Source: Patescibacteria group bacterium
GTDB lineage: Bacteria; Patescibacteriota; JABMPQ01
Reading direction: 5' to 3'
Length of the DNA stretch: 44,316 bases
NCBI GenBank assembly: GCA_018818965.1
Contig: JAHJQX010000037.1
Coordinates: 1-44,316 of the forward strand
Shown here: positions 25,542 through 36,758 of the stretch, one piece after another
Layout: each line of letters starts with the position of its first letter
Numbering within the stretch: the first letter of the stretch is position 1
Position numbers and translations under genes: made by a program
Notes under the pieces: generated by a model
The model's database searches: none
What the model was told of the DNA's origin: nothing
The model's input: the letters and a program-made list of their open reading frames with translations, nothing else

Positions 25542-26972
25542 CTAAACCTGATGCACCTTCACTAAGTTGACATTGCCAGTTTTCCCTACTGGCTGACCCC
25601 CGATAATAATAACCCGATCGCCCTTTCTAATAATTTGATTACGCTTAGCGCAAGTAACCACTTTCCTAATTAATTCGTCCACACTCTGGCAACGAGAGAC
25701 CACAAAAGGTAACACGCCCCAAGACAAAGCCAGCTGGCGACGGACTTTTTCATTTTCAGCTGCCACCACTATCGGTAATTCGGGACGGTATCGCGACACT
25801 AAGCGAGCCGAATAACCAGAAATGGTAGCGACAATAATGGCTTTAGCTCGCACGTCACGTGCTAAGCCATAGGCGGCGTATGAGATAGCGCTATCAATCG
25901 GTATTACTGTTTGGTTCTGACGATTGCTCAAGATCAAATCATCGTAGGGTGATTGCTCCGTATCACTGATAATTTTTGACATTGTCTTAACTGTTTCCAC
26001 TGGATACTGCCCCACCGCCGTCTCCTGAGAAAGCATCACGCCATCGGTATGGTCGATAACCGCATTGGCTACATCCGAAACCTCTGCCCGTGTCGGTCGG
26101 GAATTCTTTACCATCGAAAGCAACATCTGGGTGGCAATAATCACTGGCTTGGCGGCTGTCAGACACTGCTCAATGATCTTTTTTTGGACAATCGGCACTC
26201 GTTGAATTGGCATCTCAATGCCCAAATCACCCCGAGCAACCATGGCGCCATCAGCTTCAGCTAATATTTCGGCGAAATCAGTTACTGCCTCACCTTTTTC
26301 TATCTTGGCAATAATTTTAGCGGGTCTTTTTGTCCGATATTTTTTCTCCAGGTTATTAATCAATCTCCGTAAATAAGCAACATCCTGTCGACAACGAATA
26401 AAAGACAAGGCCACCCAATCAACGTCATGCTTGAGAGCGAAAGCCAAGTCTTTTTTGTCCTTAGTAGTTACTGAGGGTGCCGACAACTTGCTATTGGGAA
26501 AATTCATCCCGCGATAAGAAGTAATAATCCCACCAATTAAAGTTTTACAAGTAATGTTGCGTCCGGATATACTTTGCACTCGTAGTTTTATCAGACCCTC
26601 GTCTATTAAAACAGTATCGCCGACTTTTACTTCCCGGTGTAACTTATTGTAGCCCACTGGCAAAACTCCATCCTGCACCTCATCTATGCCCGCTCGTAAA
26701 ATAACCAGACTACCTTTTTTAGCATTGTAGCCAGCTGGGGGTAAATTACCTGTTCGTACTCGCGGCCCTTGTAAATCAGCCATAATCGCTACTGGCACTC
26801 CGAGCTGTTTCGCTTCTCGACGGACAGTCTTGATCACGGCTGCATGTTCCACATAATTGCCGTGCGAAAAATTAAGCCGGACACAATCCATGCCGGCTTT
26901 AATCATTTTTCTGATCGTCTCTTTACTACTAGAAGCAGGACCAATTGTACAAATTATTTTTGTCCTGTCCAT
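25542..26972 (-). CDS. pyk: Pyruvate kinase
   Basis: MDRTKIICTIGPASSSKETIRKMIKAGMDCVRLNFSHG, IAKIEKGEAV, VARGDLGIEMP, KPVIIATQMLLSM...PTRAEVSDVANAVIDHTDGVMLSQETAVGQYP. Confidence 0.97.
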   Translation of the reverse strand: MDRTKIICTIGPASSSKETIRKMIKAGMDCVRLNFSHGNYVEHAAVIKTVRREAKQLGVPVAIMADLQGPRVRTGNLPPAGYNAKKGSLVILRAGIDEVQDGVLPVGYNKLHREVKVGDTVLIDEGLIKLRVQSISGRNITCKTLIGGIITSYRGMNFPNSKLSAPSVTTKDKKDLAFALKHDVDWVALSFIRCRQDVAYLRRLINNLEKKYRTKRPAKIIAKIEKGEAVTDFAEILAEADGAMVARGDLGIEMPIQRVPIVQKKIIEQCLTAAKPVIIATQMLLSMVKNSRPTRAEVSDVANAVIDHTDGVMLSQETAVGQYPVETVKTMSKIISDTEQSPYDDLILSNRQNQTVIPIDSAISYAAYGLARDVRAKAIIVATISGYSARLVSRYRPELPIVVAAENEKVRRQLALSWGVLPFVVSRCQSVDELIRKVVTCAKRNQIIRKGDRVIIIGGQPVGKTGNVNLVKVHQV

Positions 26973-27000
26973 TTCACCGCTAAATTTACTAACAACACAA

Positions 27001-27018
27001 ACCCCGTGCGAACGGGGT
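27001..27018. terminator. Stem-loop between DUF4870 gene and pyk
   Basis: ACCCCGT-GCGA-ACGGGGT perfect 7-bp stem; weak T-tract on - strand (TTTGTGTTG). Confidence 0.45.
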
Positions 27019-27046
27019 CAGGCGTTATCAGCAAATATGCCAGAAA

Positions 27047-27394
27047 TTACATCTTTATTTTGCTGGCGAATTTACCGATCACCGGTAATTCTTTGCACTC
27101 GCCCTTAGAAACAGCAATTAATCCCATGATAGCAAACACCAGACCAATTATATAACCAACTAGTCCAACGATCCAACCAATTACGGGAATCACGTAAATA
27201 ATGCTATCGACAACAAAATAAATCAACAAAACGACACCTTGCTTGGCGTGGTACTGAGCAAACTTACTATCTTTCTTGGAAAGCAGAGGAACAAGGCACA
27301 GAATACCGATGTAGCTCAAAAAAGTAATACCTTTATTTTCTTCGACATCTTTAGGGTCACATTGAACCCCTTCAGATACATTTTCTTCCATCAT
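27047..27394 (-). CDS. DUF4870/Tic20-like small membrane protein
   Basis: ITFLSYIGILCLVPLLSKKDSKFAQYHAKQGVVLLIYFVV ... GWIVGLVGYIIGLVFAIMGLI. Confidence 0.75.
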   Translation of the reverse strand: MMEENVSEGVQCDPKDVEENKGITFLSYIGILCLVPLLSKKDSKFAQYHAKQGVVLLIYFVVDSIIYVIPVIGWIVGLVGYIIGLVFAIMGLIAVSKGECKELPVIGKFASKIKM

Positions 27395-27511
27395 TAATTA
27401 ACAACACCCCCTTTCATTTATTATTTTATTTTCTCTTTGTTTTTGACACTTGTCAGAAAACCACTATGTATTATACCTTATATAAGGAGTAAAATCAATA
27501 ACTCTCTGGGG

Positions 27512-27551
27512 ATAATAAAGCCCCTCTCTAAAAATGATGGGGCTTTATTAT
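27512..27551. terminator. Bidirectional terminator downstream of the 1330-aa gene
   Basis: ATAATAAAGCCCC ... GGGGCTTTATTAT perfect 13-bp stem. Confidence 0.85.
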
Positions 27552-27578
27552 AGAAGAGGCAACTACTTGCTATTACTC

Positions 27579-30500
27579 CTAGTCACGGTTACCCAAGGTA
27601 ACATTTACTCCTCCCCGGAAACTACTATCATAAGCCCAAAACCAATTCAATAATTCCAATCGAGATTCCTGTAAATTGTAAACCCGTAAATTGGGACCAC
27701 CACCAGTTTTAGGAGTAATGACTAGTTCAACTTTTCCATCTTCGTTTAAGTCACGAGCAGCAATGTGTACGCCCTGACGGAAGCTACTGTTGTAGGCCAT
27801 GAACCAATCTAAGAGATTAGAGAAAGAACCATTTTCATATTTGTAAATTCGAATATTGGCTCCTCCTTTCCCCTCTGGAGCAGTTATAATCTCTGCCTGA
27901 CCATCATAGTCAAAATCGCCGACAGCTAAACTAACTCCGCCACGAAATTTTTCGTCATAAGCCATGAACCAGCCCAGCGGGTTAATTTGACCATTAGCTA
28001 AACTATAAACTCTGACATTAGGTCCACCGCCACTACGAGGAGCTACTACCAACTCTGCGCTACCATCTCCATCTAAATCGCCACTGGCCATATTAACTCC
28101 TCCATGGTATCCCTCGTCATAAGCTAACACCCAATCTACCAATTCAAGTTCACCCTCTGTGTACTGGTAGACCCTTATATTAGCTGAACCGTGGGTAAGG
28201 GGAGCAGTAATCAATTCCGATTGCCCGTCCCCAGTTAGGTCGCCAGCTGCCAAGCTAACACCACCATGAAACTTTTCATCATAAGCCATTTGCCAAGTAA
28301 GTAACTCAAATTTTCCGCCAGAGTAACTGTAAACCCTTACATTTGAACCACCCTGGCCTTCCGGAGCGACAATTATCTCATCCTTACCATCATTGTTTAA
28401 ATCAGCTGCTACCACGTTCAGGCCACCCCGAAATCCTTCATCATAAGCCATAAAAGAAGCTATCGCCTCACCTTGTTGCGTAAACGCCCGAACATGAGGA
28501 CCCATTCCCTCCCCCGGATAAGTGATTATTTCCTCGGCTCCTTCACCATCGATATTAGCCATCACTGATTTGAACTCACCGCGTAATTTATCACTGTAGG
28601 CAAAGAAGGATTTTAATTTAGTACCATCCGCTTTATAGGTAATATACTGAGGGCCACCAGCCGATTGTGGTGAGGTTACCACTAACCCGTTAACCATTTC
28701 TCCAGAAGAAGGAGTGGGAGTAGGCTGACGACTATCGCTAGCTGGAGTAGGAACTCCAGTGATGTTAAACTTGGTTAGATGCTCCGAATAAGCAACTACT
28801 CGATTTTGTTCAGAATCAACCAGAGTAGCCATGCCTCCACTATTCCAATATTCCTCATTGTCAGCAAAATATTGCGGCACTAGATTATTTTCTGTAATAT
28901 CCTGCTGTTCTAATAATGCCTCATCGTAAGGTAATGAAATTTTAGCTGGACTTCCTAAATTACTAACCTCAACCCCACTGCCGTTGCGGGCTTTGACGTT
29001 ATATGACACTGAGACGGGATCACCAGCCATACTTGGATTCAATTCAACACTTGGTTCTAAACTAACCTCGACTGTCCCACTAGTATCAATAGCAAAGGGA
29101 GAAAGCTGCACCGTGCTGCCGGAAGGCAAAGTAACGCTAGCTAACTGGTCAGCGTCAAATTCCCTAGTAACTGAGCCAGGCACTGATATATTTGCGTCTT
29201 CTAGTGTTAGGTTCCGCTGATTTGCGCCCGCCTCAGTAGTAACAGTGCTTTCAATTTTCAGAAGATTATTACCCGATACGGCCGCGGCTGTTAATTTCCA
29301 CTCATCTCCCGCGTCTACTGGCAAAGAATACTGGCCATTGGCATCAATATCATCTTTGACAAAACCACCATTCTCAGTATAAGCGCCAACGCTACCGGAA
29401 GAAACTGGATTACCGCTAGCATCCAAAACAACACCGCTGATAACAGCGTCAGAGTCAGTAAAAGACAGGTTAGCAGTCTGAGTAACCCCGGCGGTGATAT
29501 TTATTATCTGAGCTTCCGGCTCAATCACGTTATCCGCCAAATCAGGTGTAACCCCAGTAATTATTTTATACTCTCCCGCTGGTACAGCTAGTGAATAATC
29601 TCCATTGGCATCAGCGTAAGTGGACACCTGAACTACATCCTCGGGTTCAAATTCACCTACTCCTTCTAAGATGGGTAAATTGGTGGCTATTACTGGTGCT
29701 AGAGCTACATCTTCCCCATCCGGATCGAGGATTGATCCACTTATCGTTGCTTCCTCTTCTTTGGCTCCTAAGTCTAAACTGGCAGTCTGGCCATTACTCA
29801 CTATTACTCGATTATCTTGGACAGCCGGACTAATTATATTTGAATCTTCATCTTGAACCTGATAAGTAACATTCCAGTTGCCCGCTGGGACACTGAGCGA
29901 ATACCGGCCATCAGTACCCATCGTCCCTTTCTCTATGTTGTCACTAGCGTCTACTGCTATTACTACCACATCATTTTCCCCCGGTTGCAAAGTATCCCCA
30001 TCGCTGTCCTTTAATTCACCGGTAATGGTAGAACTTTCCGGAGAAAGCCCTAAATCCAAGCCCGTGTTAGGACTGACAGTAGCAGTAGCTGCCTGCGGTA
30101 GACTATAACTCGAACCAACATCAGAAGCCACCCCCACTTCCACTGATTGCCCTGATAAAGCAGTGGGTAATGGTATCTCGTACTGGCCATTATCGACCGC
30201 TGTGCCAAAAACCTCACCAGTTGTAGCAGTAACATAAACTGTGCCAGAAAAATCATCAATAGTATTGTTGCTTTCATCTTTTATTTCACCCATAACCTGT
30301 TGATCCATTCTTTCTACCACTAGATTATTGTCACTGGAAGTATCACCGTTGTTAGCAATATTTACTGAGCGAGAATTAGTTAAACGATATTGATTGCCAG
30401 CTCCTTGGTTAACCCCGATAGTCCAAGTTCCTTCTCCCACTGTAAATGAATATCCGCCATTGGGGTCTGTATCAGTTGCCAAAAATTGAGGAGTCTCCGC

Positions 30501-31571
30501 GCTAGAAGCAGTGACTTGAATATTAGCGACGGGATTCCCTAAAGTGTCAATTACTCCACCACTGATGGTGGCACTGTTGTGTTGTGCTTGAATGGTACCC
30601 AAGTTTTTGTTTTCTCCTTCTCGCAAGACAAACTTGGTTTGGTTGGCGGGAAAAGCAGAACCGCTTAAAGCATTGTGATAACACCATATCCCATATATTC
30701 CCGCTGGCAAACCGATGTTAACTAATTGACTGTTAGCATCGACTTTACGGATTGTACCAACACCGTCAGAACGACTAAGATCACAATCCGCCCGAAATTG
30801 ACCAGAGGTAAGAAGATCCCCATCAGCATCCAGAAAAGTGCCCGATACTGAAGCGGTAGTATTCTCAACCGTAAAATTGGCTGATGCAGTTTCTGCACTA
30901 TCGTCACTAGCAAAGGAAACATCTACGGCTGGCCCGGTAGGTAACCAATCAGTGTTATAATCGCTAAGATTGACCTCGGCCTTTACACTCCAAGAAGGCA
31001 CACCCGACTGCAAATTCAGGGAATATTGACCATTTTGGTCAGTAACAGCACTAACTCGACTTATCCCTTGTTTCCCCACTGGATAAGCTGATATTTCTAC
31101 TCCTTGCTTTAGAGCACCTGTATCTTTCATAGTAGCTGTCCCCGTAACGATCTTGGGAGCAATCACTAATTGAAAACTGACTGGGTTGCCAGAAAAGGTA
31201 GAACCATCCCAAGTAAAATTAACTGGCGAATTAGTGGGGCGATTGTAGCCTGATGGCGGTGACACTTCCAGAACTAACTGATCCCCATCAGTCAGGGGGT
31301 TAGCCTGCAATTGAGCATCATCGGTATTAAAACTAAAATTCCCACCGGCATCAGTCATATCATTGTAGGATTTGAGCCCGTCCCCAGTATGTAAAGAAAC
31401 TTGAACATTCTCTTCAGCAGCACCGAGCTCATCCAACACCGTCCCACTTACTACTAAGGTCCCTGCTCGGGCAATGGGTATAACTGCCCACCCATTCGAC
31501 ATCAGCATTATCAAGGTGAAGACGCTGATCCATGATAATAACCGCCAGCATTTTTTACTCTTTTTGCTCAT
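27579..31571 (-). CDS. Large secreted protein: tandem carboxypeptidase-regulatory/Cna-B-like repeats plus C-terminal FG-GAP-type beta-propeller
   Basis: 1330 aa; signal peptide; repeats such as SGTVLDELGAAEENVQVSLHTGDGLKSYNDMTDAGGNFSF; C-terminal repeats MAYDEKFRGGVSLAxGDxxxDGxxEIITAPxGxGGxNIRVY. Confidence 0.85.
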   Translation of the reverse strand: MSKKSKKCWRLLSWISVFTLIMLMSNGWAVIPIARAGTLVVSGTVLDELGAAEENVQVSLHTGDGLKSYNDMTDAGGNFSFNTDDAQLQANPLTDGDQLVLEVSPPSGYNRPTNSPVNFTWDGSTFSGNPVSFQLVIAPKIVTGTATMKDTGALKQGVEISAYPVGKQGISRVSAVTDQNGQYSLNLQSGVPSWSVKAEVNLSDYNTDWLPTGPAVDVSFASDDSAETASANFTVENTTASVSGTFLDADGDLLTSGQFRADCDLSRSDGVGTIRKVDANSQLVNIGLPAGIYGIWCYHNALSGSAFPANQTKFVLREGENKNLGTIQAQHNSATISGGVIDTLGNPVANIQVTASSAETPQFLATDTDPNGGYSFTVGEGTWTIGVNQGAGNQYRLTNSRSVNIANNGDTSSDNNLVVERMDQQVMGEIKDESNNTIDDFSGTVYVTATTGEVFGTAVDNGQYEIPLPTALSGQSVEVGVASDVGSSYSLPQAATATVSPNTGLDLGLSPESSTITGELKDSDGDTLQPGENDVVVIAVDASDNIEKGTMGTDGRYSLSVPAGNWNVTYQVQDEDSNIISPAVQDNRVIVSNGQTASLDLGAKEEEATISGSILDPDGEDVALAPVIATNLPILEGVGEFEPEDVVQVSTYADANGDYSLAVPAGEYKIITGVTPDLADNVIEPEAQIINITAGVTQTANLSFTDSDAVISGVVLDASGNPVSSGSVGAYTENGGFVKDDIDANGQYSLPVDAGDEWKLTAAAVSGNNLLKIESTVTTEAGANQRNLTLEDANISVPGSVTREFDADQLASVTLPSGSTVQLSPFAIDTSGTVEVSLEPSVELNPSMAGDPVSVSYNVKARNGSGVEVSNLGSPAKISLPYDEALLEQQDITENNLVPQYFADNEEYWNSGGMATLVDSEQNRVVAYSEHLTKFNITGVPTPASDSRQPTPTPSSGEMVNGLVVTSPQSAGGPQYITYKADGTKLKSFFAYSDKLRGEFKSVMANIDGEGAEEIITYPGEGMGPHVRAFTQQGEAIASFMAYDEGFRGGLNVVAADLNNDGKDEIIVAPEGQGGSNVRVYSYSGGKFELLTWQMAYDEKFHGGVSLAAGDLTGDGQSELITAPLTHGSANIRVYQYTEGELELVDWVLAYDEGYHGGVNMASGDLDGDGSAELVVAPRSGGGPNVRVYSLANGQINPLGWFMAYDEKFRGGVSLAVGDFDYDGQAEIITAPEGKGGANIRIYKYENGSFSNLLDWFMAYNSSFRQGVHIAARDLNEDGKVELVITPKTGGGPNLRVYNLQESRLELLNWFWAYDSSFRGGVNVTLGNRD

Positions 31572-31600
31572 ATGTTTTGTTTATTTATTTTTTATTAAAA

Positions 31601-31629
31601 AACCAGCGAATCTAAAAAACAGGCTGGTT
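31601..31629 (-). terminator. Intrinsic terminator in the 5' leader of the 1330-aa gene
   Basis: - strand AACCAGC-N15-GCTGGTT followed by TTTT (TTTTTT run including the stem end); about 30 nt upstream of the ATG. Confidence 0.7.
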
Positions 31630-31683
31630 GAAAACAACTAAAAGCATTTTCTCCATTTTATTTTCTTCAAATTATTGGACTTA

Positions 31684-31712
31684 ATTATAACTCAATGACA
31701 ATAATTTAGCAA
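31684..31712 (-). promoter_or_regulatory. Predicted promoter of the 1330-aa gene
   Basis: - strand TTGCTA (31712-31707), 17 nt, TATAAT (31689-31684), downstream of the groEL terminator. Confidence 0.6.
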
Positions 31713-31739
31713 AAGATCCTGATCAATTTATTCCTAATA

Positions 31740-31773
31740 AAAAAACGCTTCTTTGAAAAAAGAAACGTTTTTT
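31740..31773 (-). terminator. groEL terminator
   Basis: AAAAAACG-c-TTCTTT-loop-AAAGAA-a-CGTTTTTT. Confidence 0.8.
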
Positions 31774-31789
31774 AGAAGATTCTGGATAA

Positions 31790-33445
<1,656 letters not shown>

Positions 33446-33452
33446 TTAATTA

Positions 33453-33749
33453 TTATTTAACAACAGCCAAGATATCATCCATGCCAGCGATTAGATATTC
33501 CTCATCCTCAATCTTAATCTCATCAGGACCATATTTCTTGAATAAAACAGTATCACCTTTCTTAACAGTCATTTCAGATTTTTTACCCGACTCCAAAGTT
33601 TTACCCGGACCAACTGCAATTACTTTGGCTTTCTCTGGCTTTTCTTTTTCCGCGGTATCAGGTAAAACGATACCAGACTTGGTAGTTTCCTCTTCACTGA
33701 CCGGCTGGAGGATTACATTGTCACCCAGCGGCTGTAGATTGTTTGGCAT
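33453..33749 (-). CDS. groES: Co-chaperonin GroES
   Basis: MPNNLQPLGDNVILQPVSEEETTKSGIVLPDTAEKEKPEKAKVIAVGPG ... GDTVLFKKYGPDEIKIEDEEYLIAGMDDILAVV. Confidence 0.97.
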   Translation of the reverse strand: MPNNLQPLGDNVILQPVSEEETTKSGIVLPDTAEKEKPEKAKVIAVGPGKTLESGKKSEMTVKKGDTVLFKKYGPDEIKIEDEEYLIAGMDDILAVVK

Positions 33750-33785
33750 ATTTTTTCTTAATTACTTATATTACTTTTTGTTACA

Positions 33786-33812
33786 TTAGCACTCTCATAT
33801 TCAGAGTGCTAA
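33786..33812 (-). promoter_or_regulatory. CIRCE element (HrcA operator)
   Basis: TTAGCACTC-TCATATTCA-GAGTGCTAA: perfect CIRCE inverted repeat with N9 spacer, upstream of groES. Confidence 0.96.
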
Positions 33813-33817
33813 TCTCT

Positions 33818-33845
33818 AATTTAGCAAATCTAAAAACACTGTCAA
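33818..33845 (-). promoter_or_regulatory. Predicted groESL promoter
   Basis: - strand TTGACA (33845-33840), 16 nt, extended -10 TGC-TAAATT (33823-33818), just upstream of CIRCE. Confidence 0.55.
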
Positions 33846-33863
33846 GTGTAATTGACAGTGTTT
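33834..33863 (-). terminator. Terminator of the 839-aa gene
   Basis: Perfect 12-bp stem AAACACTGTCAA-gtgtaa-TTGACAGTGTTT followed by TT on - strand. Confidence 0.7.
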
Positions 33864-33888
33864 GGTAGAAATATTTATAATTTTGCCA

Positions 33889-36408
33889 CTAAGCGCTGTT
33901 AGCTCCTAGCTCCTCATTGAAATCAAGCATTACCTTGTCTTGCAAAGCTTTTTTTCTGGCCGCTAAATATTCGTCCTGCATCCGAGAAAATCTGTCCGCT
34001 GCCTTTAATGCCCGGCCTCCTTTTAAATCCCCAATTTCAACCCGATAAGCCTGACGATAAGCCTCCTGATAAACATACCCATTAAAACTGAGACGATTTA
34101 ATTCATATAACATGTTGACCTGACTCACGATCGCTGGCAGATTATTTTTATATTCCGGACCAAAAACTTTCAAATCAGCTAAATCCCCTGATTTTTCCTG
34201 ACGAGGCGGCCGAGCAGTTTCCTCAAGAATTTGTGGATAATCTGGATTTTGTTCTGCCTGTCGCAATTCGCCCTCTAATTTTAATAATTGCATTTTAGCA
34301 TCCATTGCTACCTGTGGGTTAGCGTGACGGGCTAGTCTTTGCATGTTTCGATAATAAGCGCTGTCAAAAGTAATTATTTTACCTTTATATAATCGATCAA
34401 CCAGTCTGAAAAGACCTCCGGTATCTCTAGCTTGTCCTTCCTGCACTCTAGTAGCTTCCAATTGCTTCTCTAATCTGCCGCGAGCTACTCTTATTTTAGC
34501 AAGACCCTCGACTGGTGTTAAATCACCTTGCCATATTCCTCGCATGGCTTCAGCTGCCTCAGGTGAGACATAACTACCCCGAACACTAGCCTCTCCCTCT
34601 ACTCTAACACCTAGGGCACTACTAATTTGTTCCACATCTCCAGGAGCAAAAACTCCCCGTGGAACTGCTTGCAACATATCTGTCACCAATTGGTTCTTGT
34701 GGGACAATAATTCATCGTATTCAGCTTGGGCTGCTCCCATCTCGGCATTAGCAGCCTTCTTGTCTCTGGCTAGTCTAATTCTTTCCATAACTCCTCCCAT
34801 TAGACCTCTGGAATCCACGGCCGAACCTTCAATTTCTCTGTAAGCTATTCTTTTCTTACTCAAGTCAGAAAGAGCCTGTTCTATTCTACTATTCAATTTT
34901 GTAATGGCTTCTGAACCAAAAGCTAAATTACCATTTGCATGTAATTGATCTACTACAGTATAAATACGTTCTCGCAATTGTTCATTTCTTTCATTCTCGC
35001 GTAGAATGATAGCCTTGTTGGCCTCAATAAGAACTTCTTGTCCTCGCTCAAAATATTGTGCTTGTAATTGATCTCGGAGTCCCCTAGCTTCGTCAAGCGT
35101 TATAGCTCCGCTCTCCAACAATCCAGGTAAATTTCCCAAATCAACGATCTCTACTCGAGCCAGAAGTTCTTGTCTGGCAGCAGCATACTCTTCACTACCC
35201 ATCCCCTCAGCTCTCTCTTCGAATGACTGCAATAATTCATCCGCCTCAGCCGGAGTAACATACGCTGCTTCCATTCTAGCTTTTTTTCTAACAACAACTC
35301 GCTCCGCCTGCTCTTGCTTGCTACTTTCTGCCGACTCAATGACGGTTTTTAACCGCTCAAAATCTAGCGAGTCAGCATCTAACATTTTGTAGGCCTCGGA
35401 TAAATTTACACCTCTCGCCGACTCAATACCTTTAAGCGCAGTAATTTTTTCTTTTTTAGCCTCCGCTGCCGTTATCAAACCTTGCTCCTGGGCTAGTTCA
35501 GCTTCCACAAATAAATTTTCTACTTCGCCTTCAGTTTCTTGGTACAACTTTGCTAAGCTGTCCAAGGTGTCTCGTATTTCTTGCTCGGTACTAAGAGGAT
35601 TAGTTAAGCGCTGATATATCTCAACCGGACTAATCTGATCACCTTTGGAAAGCAAGCGCCAACCAGTGGCCGCTTGTAACTCTTCAATTATGGCTGCCTT
35701 CGTTTCGTTGGCTACGCTAAGCGGCATAACTCCAGCATTTATATAAGCGTCTAGAGTCTTCAACCGTTCGGGAGCGTTATCGATGGTGACACCTTCTAGT
35801 ATAGCTTCTTTTTCTTCACCAACCTCCCCTACTTCAACTAGATCAGTTTCATCAAGTTCTTCGGCATCAAGATCTGTTACTTCTACCACGTCAGCATCAT
35901 CCACTTCATCAATTATTTCTGGCGTTTTATAAGTCTTTTTCATCAGAACCGTCCCTAACAGGCCACTAAATTCAAAAATGGCATCCTTGAGACCCTCTAA
36001 CCTCCGCTGATCCGGCAAGCTCGTGCTCCAGGCGCCAGGTTTTTTCATTTTTTCTACCAACTGATCACGATACTGTTCTAAAGATTTTATTCCTTGTTCT
36101 AGTTTACTACTGACCTCACCAGCAAGCTCGACAGCAATTGTTCTTCTGTCAGAATCTGTAGCTTCTCTAAGTTGGGGGGTAGCAGCTATAACTTCTTTAA
36201 TCTTACGTCCCGTCAATAACCTTCTCATGTCGGGGCTAGGATGGTCATTCTGAGAACCTAAACAAGCCTCCTGAATCTCCGTTAGCGCATCGTCGGTATT
36301 GTATTCCACTGCTTCTTCTGCTTCCGGACTTGCTTCAACTGTATCTATTTTTCTCGCTGTCATTCCGTCAATGGCACCAGCGGGCATTGACCCTGATTCT
36401 CTTACCAT
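33889..36408 (-). CDS. Large hypothetical cytoplasmic helical/coiled-coil protein
   Basis: 839 aa, acidic N-terminal region then long Glu/Lys/Ala/Leu-rich helical segments; no signal peptide; no recognised domain. Confidence 0.7.
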   Translation of the reverse strand: MVRESGSMPAGAIDGMTARKIDTVEASPEAEEAVEYNTDDALTEIQEACLGSQNDHPSPDMRRLLTGRKIKEVIAATPQLREATDSDRRTIAVELAGEVSSKLEQGIKSLEQYRDQLVEKMKKPGAWSTSLPDQRRLEGLKDAIFEFSGLLGTVLMKKTYKTPEIIDEVDDADVVEVTDLDAEELDETDLVEVGEVGEEKEAILEGVTIDNAPERLKTLDAYINAGVMPLSVANETKAAIIEELQAATGWRLLSKGDQISPVEIYQRLTNPLSTEQEIRDTLDSLAKLYQETEGEVENLFVEAELAQEQGLITAAEAKKEKITALKGIESARGVNLSEAYKMLDADSLDFERLKTVIESAESSKQEQAERVVVRKKARMEAAYVTPAEADELLQSFEERAEGMGSEEYAAARQELLARVEIVDLGNLPGLLESGAITLDEARGLRDQLQAQYFERGQEVLIEANKAIILRENERNEQLRERIYTVVDQLHANGNLAFGSEAITKLNSRIEQALSDLSKKRIAYREIEGSAVDSRGLMGGVMERIRLARDKKAANAEMGAAQAEYDELLSHKNQLVTDMLQAVPRGVFAPGDVEQISSALGVRVEGEASVRGSYVSPEAAEAMRGIWQGDLTPVEGLAKIRVARGRLEKQLEATRVQEGQARDTGGLFRLVDRLYKGKIITFDSAYYRNMQRLARHANPQVAMDAKMQLLKLEGELRQAEQNPDYPQILEETARPPRQEKSGDLADLKVFGPEYKNNLPAIVSQVNMLYELNRLSFNGYVYQEAYRQAYRVEIGDLKGGRALKAADRFSRMQDEYLAARKKALQDKVMLDFNEELGANSA

Positions 36409-36436
36409 AATTATAAATGTTATTTATTACTTAGTA

Positions 36437-36724
36437 TTATAACAAACCTTCTACTTCTTGGGTAAAGTCATCAACCGTTTGACGCAAAATTTCTTGGTGG
36501 TTGGGTACTATTTCTGCCAAATATTGCTCAAGGTTAGAATCGTTTTGATCCATTCTTTGTTCAACCTCGGCTACTTTGTCTGCTGGTACATTGCTAGTTA
36601 AGGCAGCTACCAGTTTTTTTTCCAGAGTCTCGCCTATTTTCTCGGCCAACTTATCTTTTGATTCAGCCGGCAATTTTTCTAATAGGCCAGTAGAATCCAG
36701 GATCTTTTTTGTTTGCGGTAACAT
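36437..36724 (-). CDS. Hypothetical small helical protein
   Basis: 95 aa; MLPQTKKILDSTGLLEKLPAESKDKLAEKIGETLEKKLVAAL; co-oriented between its neighbours. Confidence 0.6.
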   Translation of the reverse strand: MLPQTKKILDSTGLLEKLPAESKDKLAEKIGETLEKKLVAALTSNVPADKVAEVEQRMDQNDSNLEQYLAEIVPNHQEILRQTVDDFTQEVEGLL

Positions 36725-36758
36725 GTATTTTAGTTATCTGTTTTTAGTAAATATTAGA

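Noticed and set aside
27600-28650. Regular ~155-bp repeats as possible noncoding tandem array
   Set aside because: They are in-frame FG-GAP blades of the 1330-aa protein.
28984-30922. Overlapping ORFs on both strands within the 1330-aa gene
   Set aside because: Shadow ORFs within a repetitive coding region.
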